Below, piece by piece: positions 34,045 to 43,260 of a stretch of 64,000 nt of DNA. A program made the translations under genes and the position numbers. Under the pieces are notes generated by a model. That model made no database searches, was not told where the DNA came from, and saw only the letters and a list, made by a program, of their open reading frames with translations. The DNA lies in contig JBBPII010000020.1 of NCBI GenBank assembly GCA_038040385.1, positions 46,644 to 110,643 of the forward strand, given 5' to 3'. The DNA comes from Gilichinskyi gelida (GTDB lineage Bacteria > Acidobacteriota > Thermoanaerobaculia > Gp7-AA8). Position 1 is the stretch's first letter, and each line of letters starts with the position of its first letter.

Positions 34045-34641
34045 ATGCGGCGCCTCCTCTTCCTCCTGGCGTTTGCGGCGGTTGCCTGCGGCGCGGGGGG
34101 CGATTCGAGCGATCACTCGCGGGCATGGCTGCACGTGCTGCGGCACAAAAAGGCCGCCGTCGCGCCGGACGCCACGCCGCAGCAGAAGCAGGTGTACGCC
34201 GACTCGGTCGGGGCGTTCGTCAAGAAACACCCCACCCACAGCCGCGCGCGCGAGGTCTACCAGCGCATCCAGCTCGACTTCGCGCAGGAGCTGTCGGCGC
34301 TGGGGCGGTATCAGGACTCCGTCCGCTTCTACCGCGCGGTGCTGGCGCACGATCCCGGTAACGCCACCGCCCAGCGCGGCCTGGCCGGCGCCGTCGCGCG
34401 CCTCGCCATCTCGCGCGAGAAGCTCCTGGCCCTCGAGAAGGGGATGTCGCAGCGCCAGGTCGCGCACATCCTCGGCAAGCCGATTCCCGGCTGGACCGCC
34501 CGCGCCGAGCGCCGCGAATCGGTCGTCGACGCCTGGTATTACCGCAAGACCGACGGCGGCATCGCCGGGGTCTACTTCCGCGACGGCGAGCTGTTTGCGG
34601 CCGAGGAGAATTCGAACGCCAAACTGGCGGCAATGAAGTAG
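34045..34641 (+). CDS. Lipoprotein with TPR and SmpA/BamE-like C-terminus
   Basis: The start at 34045 gives a lipoprotein signal (MRRLLFLLAFAAVACGAGG) with the lipid-bearing Cys at about residue 15; an ATG 18 bases upstream is possible. Residues 50-130 look like one or two TPR repeats (YQDSVRFYRAVLAHDPGNAT). Residues 135-198 (EKGMSQRQVAHILGKPIPGW, followed by DAWYYRKTDGGIAGVYF) match the SmpA/BamE pattern GMSxxQVxxxLGxP. It may sit at the outer membrane with assembly machinery. The TAG stop is the first triplet of a G/C palindrome. Confidence 0.75.
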   Translation: MRRLLFLLAFAAVACGAGGDSSDHSRAWLHVLRHKKAAVAPDATPQQKQVYADSVGAFVKKHPTHSRAREVYQRIQLDFAQELSALGRYQDSVRFYRAVLAHDPGNATAQRGLAGAVARLAISREKLLALEKGMSQRQVAHILGKPIPGWTARAERRESVVDAWYYRKTDGGIAGVYFRDGELFAAEENSNAKLAAMK

Positions 34642-34709
34642 GGGCGCGGGGGCGCGCGCCCCCCCCCCCCCCGGGGGGGGGGGGGGGGCCCCCCCCCCCC
34701 GCGCCCCTA
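34639..34709. repeat. TAGGGGCGCG palindrome with G/C homopolymer interior
   Basis: The ends TAGGGGCGCGGGGG and CCCCCGCGCCCCTA are complementary, as in the clean copy at 43198-43260. The interior is only C and G runs, which is unlikely biology and more likely consensus failure at a very strong hairpin. The same applies to the right end of the window. Confidence 0.7.
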
Positions 34710-34756
34710 CAGTGATCGTGAAATCGGACTCATCCCTGCAACGTTGATCTCTTCGC

Positions 34757-35068
34757 ATGCCACTCTACGAATACCAATGCACGCAGTGCCGTGAGCGGAC
34801 CGAGATCCTCCAGCGAACGTCCGATCCGCCGTTCACCCATTGCCCGAAATGCGGCGGCGAGGTGAAGAAGCTCTTCTCCTCCCCCTCCATCCAGTTCAAG
34901 GGCTCCGGCTTCTACAAAACGGACTACGCGACGACGTCGACCGCCAAATCGTCCGACCAGTCAGAGAAATTCGAAGAGTCTGAGAAGTCGGAAAAGTCGG
35001 AAAAGTCGGAAGCCAAATCCGAGTCCTCCACCGGCGACGCGAAGACGGAGAAGAAACCCTCCGAATAG
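34757..35068 (+). CDS. FmdB-family zinc ribbon protein
   Basis: The N-terminus MPLYEYQCTQCRERTEILQR plus CPKCGGEVKKLFS is the FmdB/CxxC_CxxC regulatory zinc ribbon, with four Cys ligands. Residues 65-100 are a low-complexity Ser/Glu/Lys tail (repeats of EKSEKSEKSE and similar) encoded by short tandem DNA repeats. Role is not well known; members are small putative regulators. The following EcsC-like gene starts 2 bases after the stop, so the two are probably co-transcribed. Confidence 0.9.
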   Translation: MPLYEYQCTQCRERTEILQRTSDPPFTHCPKCGGEVKKLFSSPSIQFKGSGFYKTDYATTSTAKSSDQSEKFEESEKSEKSEKSEAKSESSTGDAKTEKKPSE

Positions 35069-35070
35069 AC

Positions 35071-35709
35071 ATGGGAAAAGCCCGAGACCTCAAGCGTCGC
35101 GCCGATTCCTTTCTCGAGGAGATGTTCCGCTCGCTCTTCGAGGAGATCGACACCGACAGATTGCGCCGCGAGGTCGAGGCGCTCAAAGCCGGCGCGCCGG
35201 AGTTCGAGCCCGCCGAGCACGCCCGCACGCTCATCCGGCGCACAGCGATCCGCTGCGCGGCGGCGGGCGCGGTGACCGGACTGCCGAGCGGACTGATCGC
35301 CATCGGCACCCTGGGAGCCGATCTCGCCTACCTCATCTTCCAGCAATTCCGCCTCATCCTCGGCGTGGCCACGATCTACGGACACGAGCCGACGCATCGC
35401 GAGCGCTTCAACGAGGCGCTGTCGTGCATCGCGTACGTGTCCGGCGTCGGCATCGGGAAACAGGGGATCGCCGGCGTGCTCGGGTCGGCGTCCATCGAGG
35501 GCGGCATGATCGCCGAGCGCATCGGTGAGCGTTTCGCGCGCGACCGGGTGGCGAAGATCATCCCCTTCGTCGGCGCGGTCTCCGGCGGCGCGTTGAACTA
35601 CTTCGCCGTGCGCGGCGTCGGCCGCGCGGCGATCAAGTACTACCAGTCGCGCGTCGATCCCCATCTGGCCGAAGAGATCTTGTTGGAAGGCGATCGGGAA
35701 CACGCGTGA
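35071..35709 (+). CDS. EcsC-like membrane-associated protein
   Basis: The central part (RCAAAGAVTGLPSGLIAIGT, GADLAYLIFQQFRLILGVA, YGHEP) has the amphipathic/hydrophobic helices and the short-chain glycine pattern of the EcsC family, whose members lie next to transporters or are predicted to be membrane-associated; function poorly known. The C-terminus includes IIPFVGAVSGGALNYFAVRG, also typical. It follows the FmdB gene directly. Confidence 0.65.
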   Translation: MGKARDLKRRADSFLEEMFRSLFEEIDTDRLRREVEALKAGAPEFEPAEHARTLIRRTAIRCAAAGAVTGLPSGLIAIGTLGADLAYLIFQQFRLILGVATIYGHEPTHRERFNEALSCIAYVSGVGIGKQGIAGVLGSASIEGGMIAERIGERFARDRVAKIIPFVGAVSGGALNYFAVRGVGRAAIKYYQSRVDPHLAEEILLEGDREHA

Positions 35710-35714
35710 AGAGG

Positions 35715-35787
35715 GTTCGCCGTTGACGGTTGGCCGTTGACCGAGGCGGCTCCCCCATCGGCCAACGGTCAACAGCCAACGGCGAAC
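35715..35787. repeat. Inverted repeat GTTCGCCGTTGACGG... between genes
   Basis: The left arm at 35715-35742 (GTTCGCCGTTGACGGTTGGC onward) is imperfectly complementary to the right arm at 35760-35787 (GGTCAACAGCCAACGGCGAAC). It would fold into a stem of about 28 bp. A similar G-T-T-G-C-rich stem sits at 56841-56912. Confidence 0.8.
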
Positions 35788-35838
35788 GAATCCAGGAATG
35801 TGTCGCGCAAGGCCGCCGTTAAGCCGCCATAACTGAGC

Positions 35839-36141
35839 ATGGGCAAATTTCAGATCGATCCGGTGACCGAGGTCCCGTCCGCGTTTTTCGAGCGCCGCAG
35901 GCTTCGCCGGATCCGCATGATCGTCGAGCTCACGCTCAACCTCATCGGCACGGACATGACGGTGTCGCACCGCGAAGCGCGCTGCCTGGTGCGCTGTGCG
36001 CGGAAGGCCATCCTCGACCTTCATCCCACCTTCGCCCAACGCTACGAGCGCAGCATCCGGCCGTACTTCGAGCGCCTGCTGGCCGAGCGCTGGCCGAATG
36101 AGCAGGCCCTCGACGACGATTCCTGCGGCGTCGTCAATTAG
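35839..36141 (+). CDS. Hypothetical protein, 100 aa
   Basis: I do not recognise a family. The sequence is basic and helical (FFERRRLRRIRMIVELTLNL, REARCLVRCARKAILDLHPT). Codon use is like that of the neighbours. The 3' end overlaps the convergent membrane-protein gene by 4 bases. No signal peptide is visible, so it is probably cytosolic. Confidence 0.6.
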   Translation: MGKFQIDPVTEVPSAFFERRRLRRIRMIVELTLNLIGTDMTVSHREARCLVRCARKAILDLHPTFAQRYERSIRPYFERLLAERWPNEQALDDDSCGVVN

Positions 36142-37643
36142 TCCGCCCCCGCCTCCAACTCCCGCACCACTCTGATGTCGCCGAATTCGCGCCGGGCGCG
36201 CGCGACCTCCTGCCGCGCCGCCGCGCGAATCTGCTCGTTCGCATAGCCGATCGACGGGTCGTCGGGGACGAGGGTGCGATATTCGAGCGCGGCGATGCGT
36301 TCGGACGGAAACGCCGCGCGGCGGGCGAAGACCATCGCCGCGTCGTCGAAGGCGATGAGCGCCCAGTCGCGCCGGCGGTAGCGGACCAGCGACGCCGGCA
36401 GCGCGCGCCGTTGCCCGGAAGCGACGTCGACCACTTCGATCTTGCCGGTCTGGTATTCGTCGACGGCCAGCGTCACGCGGTACTTTTCGATCAAGGCGTG
36501 CCACGCGCGGCTGTCCTTCCGCGCCCGGGCATCCTCGGCGATGAACTGGCGAAAAAGCTCGTTGCGGCCGTCGGTGAGCACGCGCCGCGCGGGATAGAAC
36601 GTCCACTCCAGCAGGCCGCCGAACTGGTCGACGTTGTAGATGTTGCCCGGGAGCTGCGACGCCTTCAGCGCCGCCGCGGCGCGGAGCGGGAAGCGCTGGT
36701 CGTCGACGCCGAGCCGGTGGACGTCGTGCGCGAATGCCCAGCCGATGGGAATGATCGCGGCGATGGCGATGGCGTCCCGCTTCAATCGGACCGGCGGGAG
36801 GAGCAGCGGTAGCGCGGCGAAGTAGAGTCCTTGATGGCGCACGCCGCGGACAGCGAGGGCGAACAGCATCAGGAGAACGGCGAACCGCCACGCGTTCGCG
36901 CGCTTGTCGCGCGCCAGGAGCAGTAAGACGAGGACGACGGCGAACGTCGCGTACAGCAGCGGGAAGAGCTTCGGATCGCTCGGCAGCCATTCGGCGTTGA
37001 CGAACTCGCCGCTGCCGACGAGAGAGGTCAGTTCGAGCGGCGCGCGAACGGCGTGCCAGCCGTAGGGATTGACGAGCAGCGCCGTGGCGCTGACCGCAGC
37101 GGCAATCCAGCGGCCGAAAAGTAGCGCGATCAGCGGCGCCAGAAGCGCCGAGGGATGAACGTTGATCCAGATGATCGTCAGCGCCGCGTACGCGATCTCC
37201 ATCCGCGAGATGCGCGATGTAAGGAGGCCGATGGCGATGACGATCAGCAGCGCCGCTGCCGTCGAGGGCCGCACGCCGAGCCGGTCGGAGGCGCCGGCGA
37301 ACGCCACGCCGGCGGCGACGAGCGCCGCGGGCCAATCGTTCGTGCGCGCAGCGAACCAGAAGCCCGCGGTGAAGATCGCCGCGACCAGCAGGGCGTTGAG
37401 AATCGAAATGACGTCGTCATTGACGTGCAGCGCGACGAGCACGACCTCGTACAGCCACTCCCCGTTGATCCACGGCGTCTTCGCGCTGGCCACCGCCAGC
37501 GGGTCGTGCACCGGGATGGCGTGGTGGTCGACGATCCAGCGGCCCGCGGCGAGGTGCCAGAAGTAGTCGTAGCTGCGGATTGGCGCGATCGCGGCGATCG
37601 CGACGAGGAGAAAGAGCGCGATCGCGGCGAGCCGCTTCGTCAT
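36138..37643 (-). CDS. Polytopic membrane protein, GT-C-like
   Basis: About ten membrane helices fill residues 5-360 of this 501-residue protein. After helix 1 comes SYDYFWHLAAGRWIVDHHAI and TPWINGEWLYEV, an extracytoplasmic loop with acidic and aromatic residues as in uncharacterised GT-C-type glycosyltransferase-like proteins. The C-terminal 130 residues (NIYNVDQFGGLLEWTFYPAR, VTLAVDEYQTG) form a soluble domain, as in several such proteins of soil bacteria. The donor and acceptor are unknown, and it may not be an enzyme. Confidence 0.75.
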   Translation of the reverse strand: MTKRLAAIALFLLVAIAAIAPIRSYDYFWHLAAGRWIVDHHAIPVHDPLAVASAKTPWINGEWLYEVVLVALHVNDDVISILNALLVAAIFTAGFWFAARTNDWPAALVAAGVAFAGASDRLGVRPSTAAALLIVIAIGLLTSRISRMEIAYAALTIIWINVHPSALLAPLIALLFGRWIAAAVSATALLVNPYGWHAVRAPLELTSLVGSGEFVNAEWLPSDPKLFPLLYATFAVVLVLLLLARDKRANAWRFAVLLMLFALAVRGVRHQGLYFAALPLLLPPVRLKRDAIAIAAIIPIGWAFAHDVHRLGVDDQRFPLRAAAALKASQLPGNIYNVDQFGGLLEWTFYPARRVLTDGRNELFRQFIAEDARARKDSRAWHALIEKYRVTLAVDEYQTGKIEVVDVASGQRRALPASLVRYRRRDWALIAFDDAAMVFARRAAFPSERIAALEYRTLVPDDPSIGYANEQIRAAARQEVARARREFGDIRVVRELEAGAD

Positions 37644-37660
37644 GTGGCGCGAGTATAAAC

Positions 37661-37738
37661 GCCCTCATCCGCCGCTTCGCGGCACCTTCTCCCGCAAGCG
37701 GGAGAAGGACAACTTGGCCCCTCGCCCGCGTGAGGGTT
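37661..37738. repeat. Dispersed CCCTCATCCGCCGCTTCGCGG repeat
   Basis: It contains CTTCTCCCGCAAGCGGGAG, a perfect stem, and closes with CGCCCGCGTGAGGGT. It is the variant form of the element seen at 32509 and 59356. It lies directly upstream of the membrane-protein gene start and after the DUF4097 gene. Confidence 0.8.
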
Positions 37739-38561
37739 ACGTCGATGGCACGGGCGGCGCGGGTGGCGTCGGCGGTACGGGTGGCGGCCCGCCGTTCTCC
37801 ACCTTGATGTCGCCGTTCACGGTCACGATGTGCAGCGAGTAGCGCCCGCCGTTCACCTCGCCCGAAACGCGGCGGCTGCCGGGGTGCGAGTTGATGTTGA
37901 GCGGGAAGGCTGCTTCGACGTCGCCGTTGACCTGCGTGAAGTCGCTGGCGAACGATGCGCTCGGCGGCAGCACGGCGGTCACCCGTCCGTTGACCGTCTT
38001 GAACGACGCGCCGTGGAAGTCCTTGAGGAAGTGCGCCCGGATGATGCCGTTGACCGCCCTCGCTTCCACTTCGTTGGTGCCGGCGGTCTCGATGTCCACG
38101 ACGCCGTTGACGGTGGTGGCCCGCGTCTCGCCGTCCACGCCGCGCGAGGTGATGCGTCCGTTGATGGTCTGCAGGTCGAGCGACACCGTCGACGGCACCC
38201 GCAGCTCGTAGGTGATGGAGTAGTCGTCGCCGTGCATCCCCCAGCGAACGCCCCACTTGTGCTGCTGCTTGCGACCGATGGTCAGCGTGTCGCCGTCGAG
38301 CTCGGTCTTGAAGAACCCCTGGTTCGGCTCGTTGGCCTTACCCGGCACGCGCGTGCGGATCACGGCCTTCATGGTGATCTCGTTGGTATCCGAAGCCGCG
38401 ACGTTGATCGTTCCGTCGATCTCGTCGACCTCGACGTGGCGGACGCCCGCCGCCGGCCAGGTGTGGTCGATGTTCACGACCTTCCGCTCGCCCAGCATTT
38501 TGCAGCCGCCCGCGAGGAGGAGCGCCAGAAGCGAATAGATGAGGCGTTTTCGGCTGTTCAT
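37737..38561 (-). CDS. DUF4097-family beta-strand repeat lipoprotein
   Basis: The N-terminus (KRLIYSLLALLLAGGCKMLG) is a lipoprotein signal with the Cys at about residue 20. The rest is a right-handed stack of short repeats with the motif of DUF4097 putative adhesins: LDLQTINGRITSRGV, ATTVNGVVDIETAG, VEARAVNGIIRAHF, FKTVNGRVTAV and IVTVNGDIKV. It ends in a Pro-rich tail. It is likely anchored in the outer or inner membrane facing the periplasm. Function unknown. Confidence 0.85.
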   Translation of the reverse strand: MNSRKRLIYSLLALLLAGGCKMLGERKVVNIDHTWPAAGVRHVEVDEIDGTINVAASDTNEITMKAVIRTRVPGKANEPNQGFFKTELDGDTLTIGRKQQHKWGVRWGMHGDDYSITYELRVPSTVSLDLQTINGRITSRGVDGETRATTVNGVVDIETAGTNEVEARAVNGIIRAHFLKDFHGASFKTVNGRVTAVLPPSASFASDFTQVNGDVEAAFPLNINSHPGSRRVSGEVNGGRYSLHIVTVNGDIKVENGGPPPVPPTPPAPPVPST

Positions 38562-38609
38562 ACGGAACCCACTGTCCGGGTGTACGGAATCGGTGCAAAA
38601 GGGTTTCCG

Positions 38610-39002
38610 ATGAACGGTTCGCAGACGACGCTCCTCCGGGTTGCGGCATTTCTGGTCGACGCCCTCTGCATCTCCGTCCTCCTCGTCCTCCCCGCCTCCA
38701 TCATCAGTTATAGCCTCGCCTGGATCGGCGGCGCGATCAAGGCCATTCAGATCGTTTGGTTCGTCACCATCGGTATTCTGGTGATCGGCCTGCTCGTCCG
38801 CGACGGATACAAAGGGCGCTCCCTCGGCAAGCAGATGCTCGGCCTGCGGGTGATGACGCCGGCGGGCGAAGGCTGCGGGTGGGGACGGTCGGTGACGCGC
38901 AACGCGGCGCTGATCCTCTTTCCCATCGAGGTCTTCCTCGTCCTGCGCGGACTACCCCGCATCGGCGACCGCATCGCCCGCACCACCGTCACGCAGGAGT
39001 GA
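38610..39002 (+). CDS. RDD family membrane protein
   Basis: Starting at 38610, the protein has the RDD layout: RVAAFLVDALCISVLLVLPA with the conserved Arg and Asp, a second helix (IVWFVTIGILVIGLLVRDG), then YKGRSLGKQMLGLRVMTPAG and a third helix (AALILFPIEVFLVLRGL). Two to three membrane passes; unknown function, sometimes linked to ion transport. The 3' end overlaps the convergent IMPACT gene by 14 bases. Confidence 0.85.
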   Translation: MNGSQTTLLRVAAFLVDALCISVLLVLPASIISYSLAWIGGAIKAIQIVWFVTIGILVIGLLVRDGYKGRSLGKQMLGLRVMTPAGEGCGWGRSVTRNAALILFPIEVFLVLRGLPRIGDRIARTTVTQE

Positions 39003-39576
39003 GCCGCTTCTCAGCCATCAGGCGCGTGAACTCGTCTGCGCGCGAGCGCCGCACGTCGAACTGGAACACGTTCGTCTCGCCGAACTCCTCGGCGACCAGC
39101 ACGACGTCGGGCGGTGCGACGAGGCGGTAGACGTCGCCGAGGCGGTGGAAGGGGACGCTGATCTTGATGCGCTCGTAGACGTAGCGGTCGGCGACGGTCG
39201 CGCCTCGCAGCGTCTCCGCCGCAGTGTCGCGATAGGCGCGCGACAGCCCGCCGGTGCCGAGCTTCACGCCGCCGAACCAGCGGACCACGACGAGCCCGAT
39301 GTCGAACAGATCGGCGGACTCGATCGCGCCGAGGATCGGCTTGCCCGCGGTGCCGGAGGGCTCGCCGGCATCGGAGCTGCGCGCGCGGTCGTTCGCGAAG
39401 AGACGGAAGGCCCAGCAGTGGTGCGTGGCGTCGAAATAGTACTTTTCGTAATATTTGAGCGCGGCGAAGAATTCGTCCTCCGACTCGATGTGGAAGGCGA
39501 TGCCGAGGAACTCCGACCGCTCGATCTTTTGCCGGTGCTGGGCGGGTGCGGCGGGGGTGCGGTAGTGGTCGCGCAC
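38989..39576 (-). CDS. IMPACT/YigZ family protein
   Basis: The sequence HHCWAFRLF, followed by SSDAGEPSGTAGKPIL and LVVVRWFGGVKLGTGGLSRA, is the UPF0029/IMPACT N-terminal domain (YigZ in E. coli). The remaining 80 residues hold the second, DUF1949-like ferredoxin fold. It starts at a GTG 23 bases from the divergent enolase gene. Biochemical role in bacteria is uncertain. Confidence 0.9.
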   Translation of the reverse strand: MRDHYRTPAAPAQHRQKIERSEFLGIAFHIESEDEFFAALKYYEKYYFDATHHCWAFRLFANDRARSSDAGEPSGTAGKPILGAIESADLFDIGLVVVRWFGGVKLGTGGLSRAYRDTAAETLRGATVADRYVYERIKISVPFHRLGDVYRLVAPPDVVLVAEEFGETNVFQFDVRRSRADEFTRLMAEKRLTPA

Positions 39577-39599
39577 CGCGGCACTATAATCCGCGCCCT

Positions 39600-40868
<1,269 letters not shown>

Positions 40869-40887
40869 AAAACTCGAGGTGACCTGA

Positions 40888-42732
40888 ATGAGAAAGCATC
40901 TGACGATTGCGCTGATGATGGCCGCCGTATCGCTGCGCGCATATGGCCAATGCAACTGGATTACGGACACGACCTGGGTCTCCAATCCATGCAGAGTGGG
41001 AGTGGGCATGTCCACTCAGCCCAGCTTTCCGGTTCACGTTCATCTCGGCTCCAACGTGAACTTCCTGGTGCGTCCCGGCTCCGACTGGACCTCTGGCAGC
41101 GGCGCGTCCATCGACGCGCTGAACGATGCGATGAACGCCCGTCTGGCGATGTTCATCGGCGGCAACCCAACGGTATTCAACGGCGGCAATGTGGGCATCG
41201 GCACGGTGAGCCCGGGCGAGAAGTTGGAAGTCGCGGGCAACGGCCGTTTCGGACTCGACTTCGGAACGATGCCCGCTCCGCAGTACGGCGGCGTCATGAT
41301 CGGGCAATACGGCGCCGGCGGAATCGGCGAGCTGCAGTTCCTGTCGGCCGCTTCGGCCAACGGGTATGGTTTCCGGCTGCACGGTTACGCCGGCGACGGC
41401 TCATTGCGGCTCGACCGGCGCGCGAACTCGACCACCTGGTCCGATTTCATGACCTTCAAGGCCGACGGCCGCATCGGAATCGGGGTGATGGAACCGGGTT
41501 CGTCGCTGACGGTCGCGGGCGTCGTGGAGTCGACCTCGGGCGGCGTCAAGTTCCCTGACGGCTCCATCCAAGCGACCGCCTTTCCGCTGACCAACGGCAC
41601 GTTGTCGACCAGTGGCAGCAACGTTGGAATCGGGACGGTGCCGGCGAATCGGCTTCATGTCTATGCGACCGGAGTTGCCGACGGCATGGCCTTGGATGGG
41701 ACGAACAGCCCGGCGATCAACTTCCGCAATGCCGGTGCGCTGAAGGGCTATTTCGGCCTTGCGACGGTAGCGGGAGGTTTTTTCACCAACAGCTCGGCAA
41801 ACGATCTCGCCATTCGGAGCGAAGCGAACAACATTCTCCTCGGACAGGGAGCCGGCGTGGCGACGCTCGCCGTCGTCGGCAGGAACATCGGCGTCGGTCT
41901 GACTACGCCGACGACGTACATCAACACGGATGCGTGGTTCAAACCCGATGTCAACGGGACGAACGTCGCCATCTACTCGACAGGCAATGAAGCGGTGCTG
42001 AATGCGATCTCCAATCAGGACGCGGACGGCGCGCACATCGGCGGCCTTTATTTCACCCGTTCCGCCGGCCAAACCGATGCGCATCGTCAGGTCGCCGCGA
42101 TTCAAGGACGCCAAGTCGGCACCGGCACGCTGGCCGGCGGCGACCTCTGGTTCTTCACTAAGCCCGCCGGCGGCGGCAGCGGCGTCGACAACGGCCGCAT
42201 GGTGATCAAGTCGACCGGCAATATCGGCATCGGCCTGACGGCGCCGGCGTCGCGGCTGGACGTCGGCGGCAACATTCACGCGACCGGCGACATCAGCGCC
42301 GACGGTCAGATCAACGCGAAATATCAGGATGTGGCGGAGTGGGTGGATGCCAGCAGCGACCTGGAGCCGGGGACGGTGGTGGTGCTCGATCCGTCGCACG
42401 ACAACCGGGTGATGCCCTCGCGAGCGGCGTACGACACCGCGGTCGCCGGTGTGGTCTCGTCCACTCCCGGACTGGTCCTCGGCGTCAAAGCGGCCGGAAT
42501 GGAGACCATTGCCACGACCGGGCGGGTGAAAGTGAAAGTGGACGCCGCGCGGGCGCCGATCGCCATCGGCGATCTTCTGGTGACCAGCGATGTCGCCGGC
42601 ACGGCCATGAAGTCGGAGCCGATCGACGTCGGCGGGACCAAGATCCACCGTCCGGGCACCGTGGTCGGGAAGGCGCTACAGGCGTTCTCCGATGGGCAGG
42701 GCGAGATCCTGGTCCTGCTGTCGTTGCAATGA
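40888..42732 (+). CDS. Secreted repeat protein with tail-fibre-like motifs
   Basis: After a signal peptide (RKHLTIALMMAAVSLRAYG) the 614-residue protein repeats the motif VGIGTxxPxxxLxV at least five times (GNVGIGTVSPGEKLEVAGNG; SNVGIGTVPANRLHVYATG; GNIGIGLTAPASRLDVGGNI). Such repeats are known from phage-tail-fibre-like and surface proteins that end in an S74 or G2-type domain. The C-terminal 130 residues (KYQDVAEWVDASSDLEPGTV, TTGRVKVKVDA) resemble the G2/auto-processing type region, which I cannot confirm. Probably exported and surface-exposed. It starts 19 bases after eno. Confidence 0.75.
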   Translation: MRKHLTIALMMAAVSLRAYGQCNWITDTTWVSNPCRVGVGMSTQPSFPVHVHLGSNVNFLVRPGSDWTSGSGASIDALNDAMNARLAMFIGGNPTVFNGGNVGIGTVSPGEKLEVAGNGRFGLDFGTMPAPQYGGVMIGQYGAGGIGELQFLSAASANGYGFRLHGYAGDGSLRLDRRANSTTWSDFMTFKADGRIGIGVMEPGSSLTVAGVVESTSGGVKFPDGSIQATAFPLTNGTLSTSGSNVGIGTVPANRLHVYATGVADGMALDGTNSPAINFRNAGALKGYFGLATVAGGFFTNSSANDLAIRSEANNILLGQGAGVATLAVVGRNIGVGLTTPTTYINTDAWFKPDVNGTNVAIYSTGNEAVLNAISNQDADGAHIGGLYFTRSAGQTDAHRQVAAIQGRQVGTGTLAGGDLWFFTKPAGGGSGVDNGRMVIKSTGNIGIGLTAPASRLDVGGNIHATGDISADGQINAKYQDVAEWVDASSDLEPGTVVVLDPSHDNRVMPSRAAYDTAVAGVVSSTPGLVLGVKAAGMETIATTGRVKVKVDAARAPIAIGDLLVTSDVAGTAMKSEPIDVGGTKIHRPGTVVGKALQAFSDGQGEILVLLSLQ

Positions 42733-42739
42733 CGCGCAT

Positions 42740-42774
42740 TTGACACTTCTCCAAATCGTCAATATATTGACGAT
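42740..42774 (+). promoter_or_regulatory. Promoter overlapped by a 20-bp palindromic operator
   Basis: A perfect -35 box TTGACA at 42740-42745 and TATATT at 42763-42768 are 17 bases apart. A perfect 20-base palindrome, ATCGTCAATATATTGACGAT (42755-42774), covers the -10 and ends just before the ATG at 42775. Transcription would start about at the ATG, giving a leaderless message, with the site well placed for autorepression by the MarR protein. Confidence 0.75.
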
Positions 42775-43200
42775 ATGCCCCCCGAGCGCGATCTGGTCGC
42801 GGGAGTGATCCAGCTCTCGAACCTCCTCATGCGCCACATGGCGCCGGTGTTCGAGAAGGCGGGGGTGACGCCGCAGCAGTGGGCGATCCTCACGGCGCTG
42901 GCGGGCGCGGAGCAGCCGATGACGCTCGCCGGCCTCGCGCGGGCGATGCTGGTCTCCAAGCAGAACATGACCGGCATGGTGGCGCGGCTGGAGCAGCTCG
43001 GACTGGTGGAGCGGCAGGGCGATCCGAACGACCTCCGCTCCTCGCGCCTGGTGCTGACGCGGCGCGGGCGGTCGACCGTCGACAAGCTGCGTCCGGCGTA
43101 CGAGGAGTGGCGGCGCGGGCTGGGCGGCGAGATCGGCGAGCGGGAGCTCGCGGCGGTCACGCGGACTGTTGATCGGCTGATCGAGAAGCTGACCGAGTAG
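42775..43200 (+). CDS. MarR-family transcriptional regulator
   Basis: The winged-helix pattern is clear: QWAILTALAGAEQPMTLAGL, then ARAMLVSKQNMTGMVARLEQ (recognition helix), LGLVERQGDPNDLRSSRLVL with the MarR wing DxRxxxLxLT variant, followed by C-terminal dimer helices. At 141 residues it is normal. No ribosome binding site is visible because the promoter and operator end at the ATG. The TAG stop is the first triplet of the palindrome at 43198. The target besides itself is unknown. Confidence 0.93.
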   Translation: MPPERDLVAGVIQLSNLLMRHMAPVFEKAGVTPQQWAILTALAGAEQPMTLAGLARAMLVSKQNMTGMVARLEQLGLVERQGDPNDLRSSRLVLTRRGRSTVDKLRPAYEEWRRGLGGEIGERELAAVTRTVDRLIEKLTE

Positions 43201-43260
43201 GGGCGCGCGGCAGCGCGCCCGGCACTCCCGGGGTATCGGGCGCGCTGCAGCGCGCCCCTA
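43198..43260. repeat. TAGGGGCGCG palindrome between convergent genes
   Basis: The 24-base arms 43198-43221 and 43237-43260 are complementary with one mismatch. The outermost TAG on each strand is the stop codon of the MarR gene and of the diguanylate cyclase gene. It is the clean version of the elements at 34639 and 63894. Confidence 0.9.

Noticed and set aside
34930..35040. Tandem short repeats in the FmdB gene as a CRISPR-like array
   Set aside because: They are 9-base codon repeats for Ser/Glu/Lys without spacers.
34924..37335. 803-codon open frame on the minus strand
   Set aside because: It crosses FmdB, EcsC-like and membrane-protein genes on different strands and has Arg-rich shadow composition.
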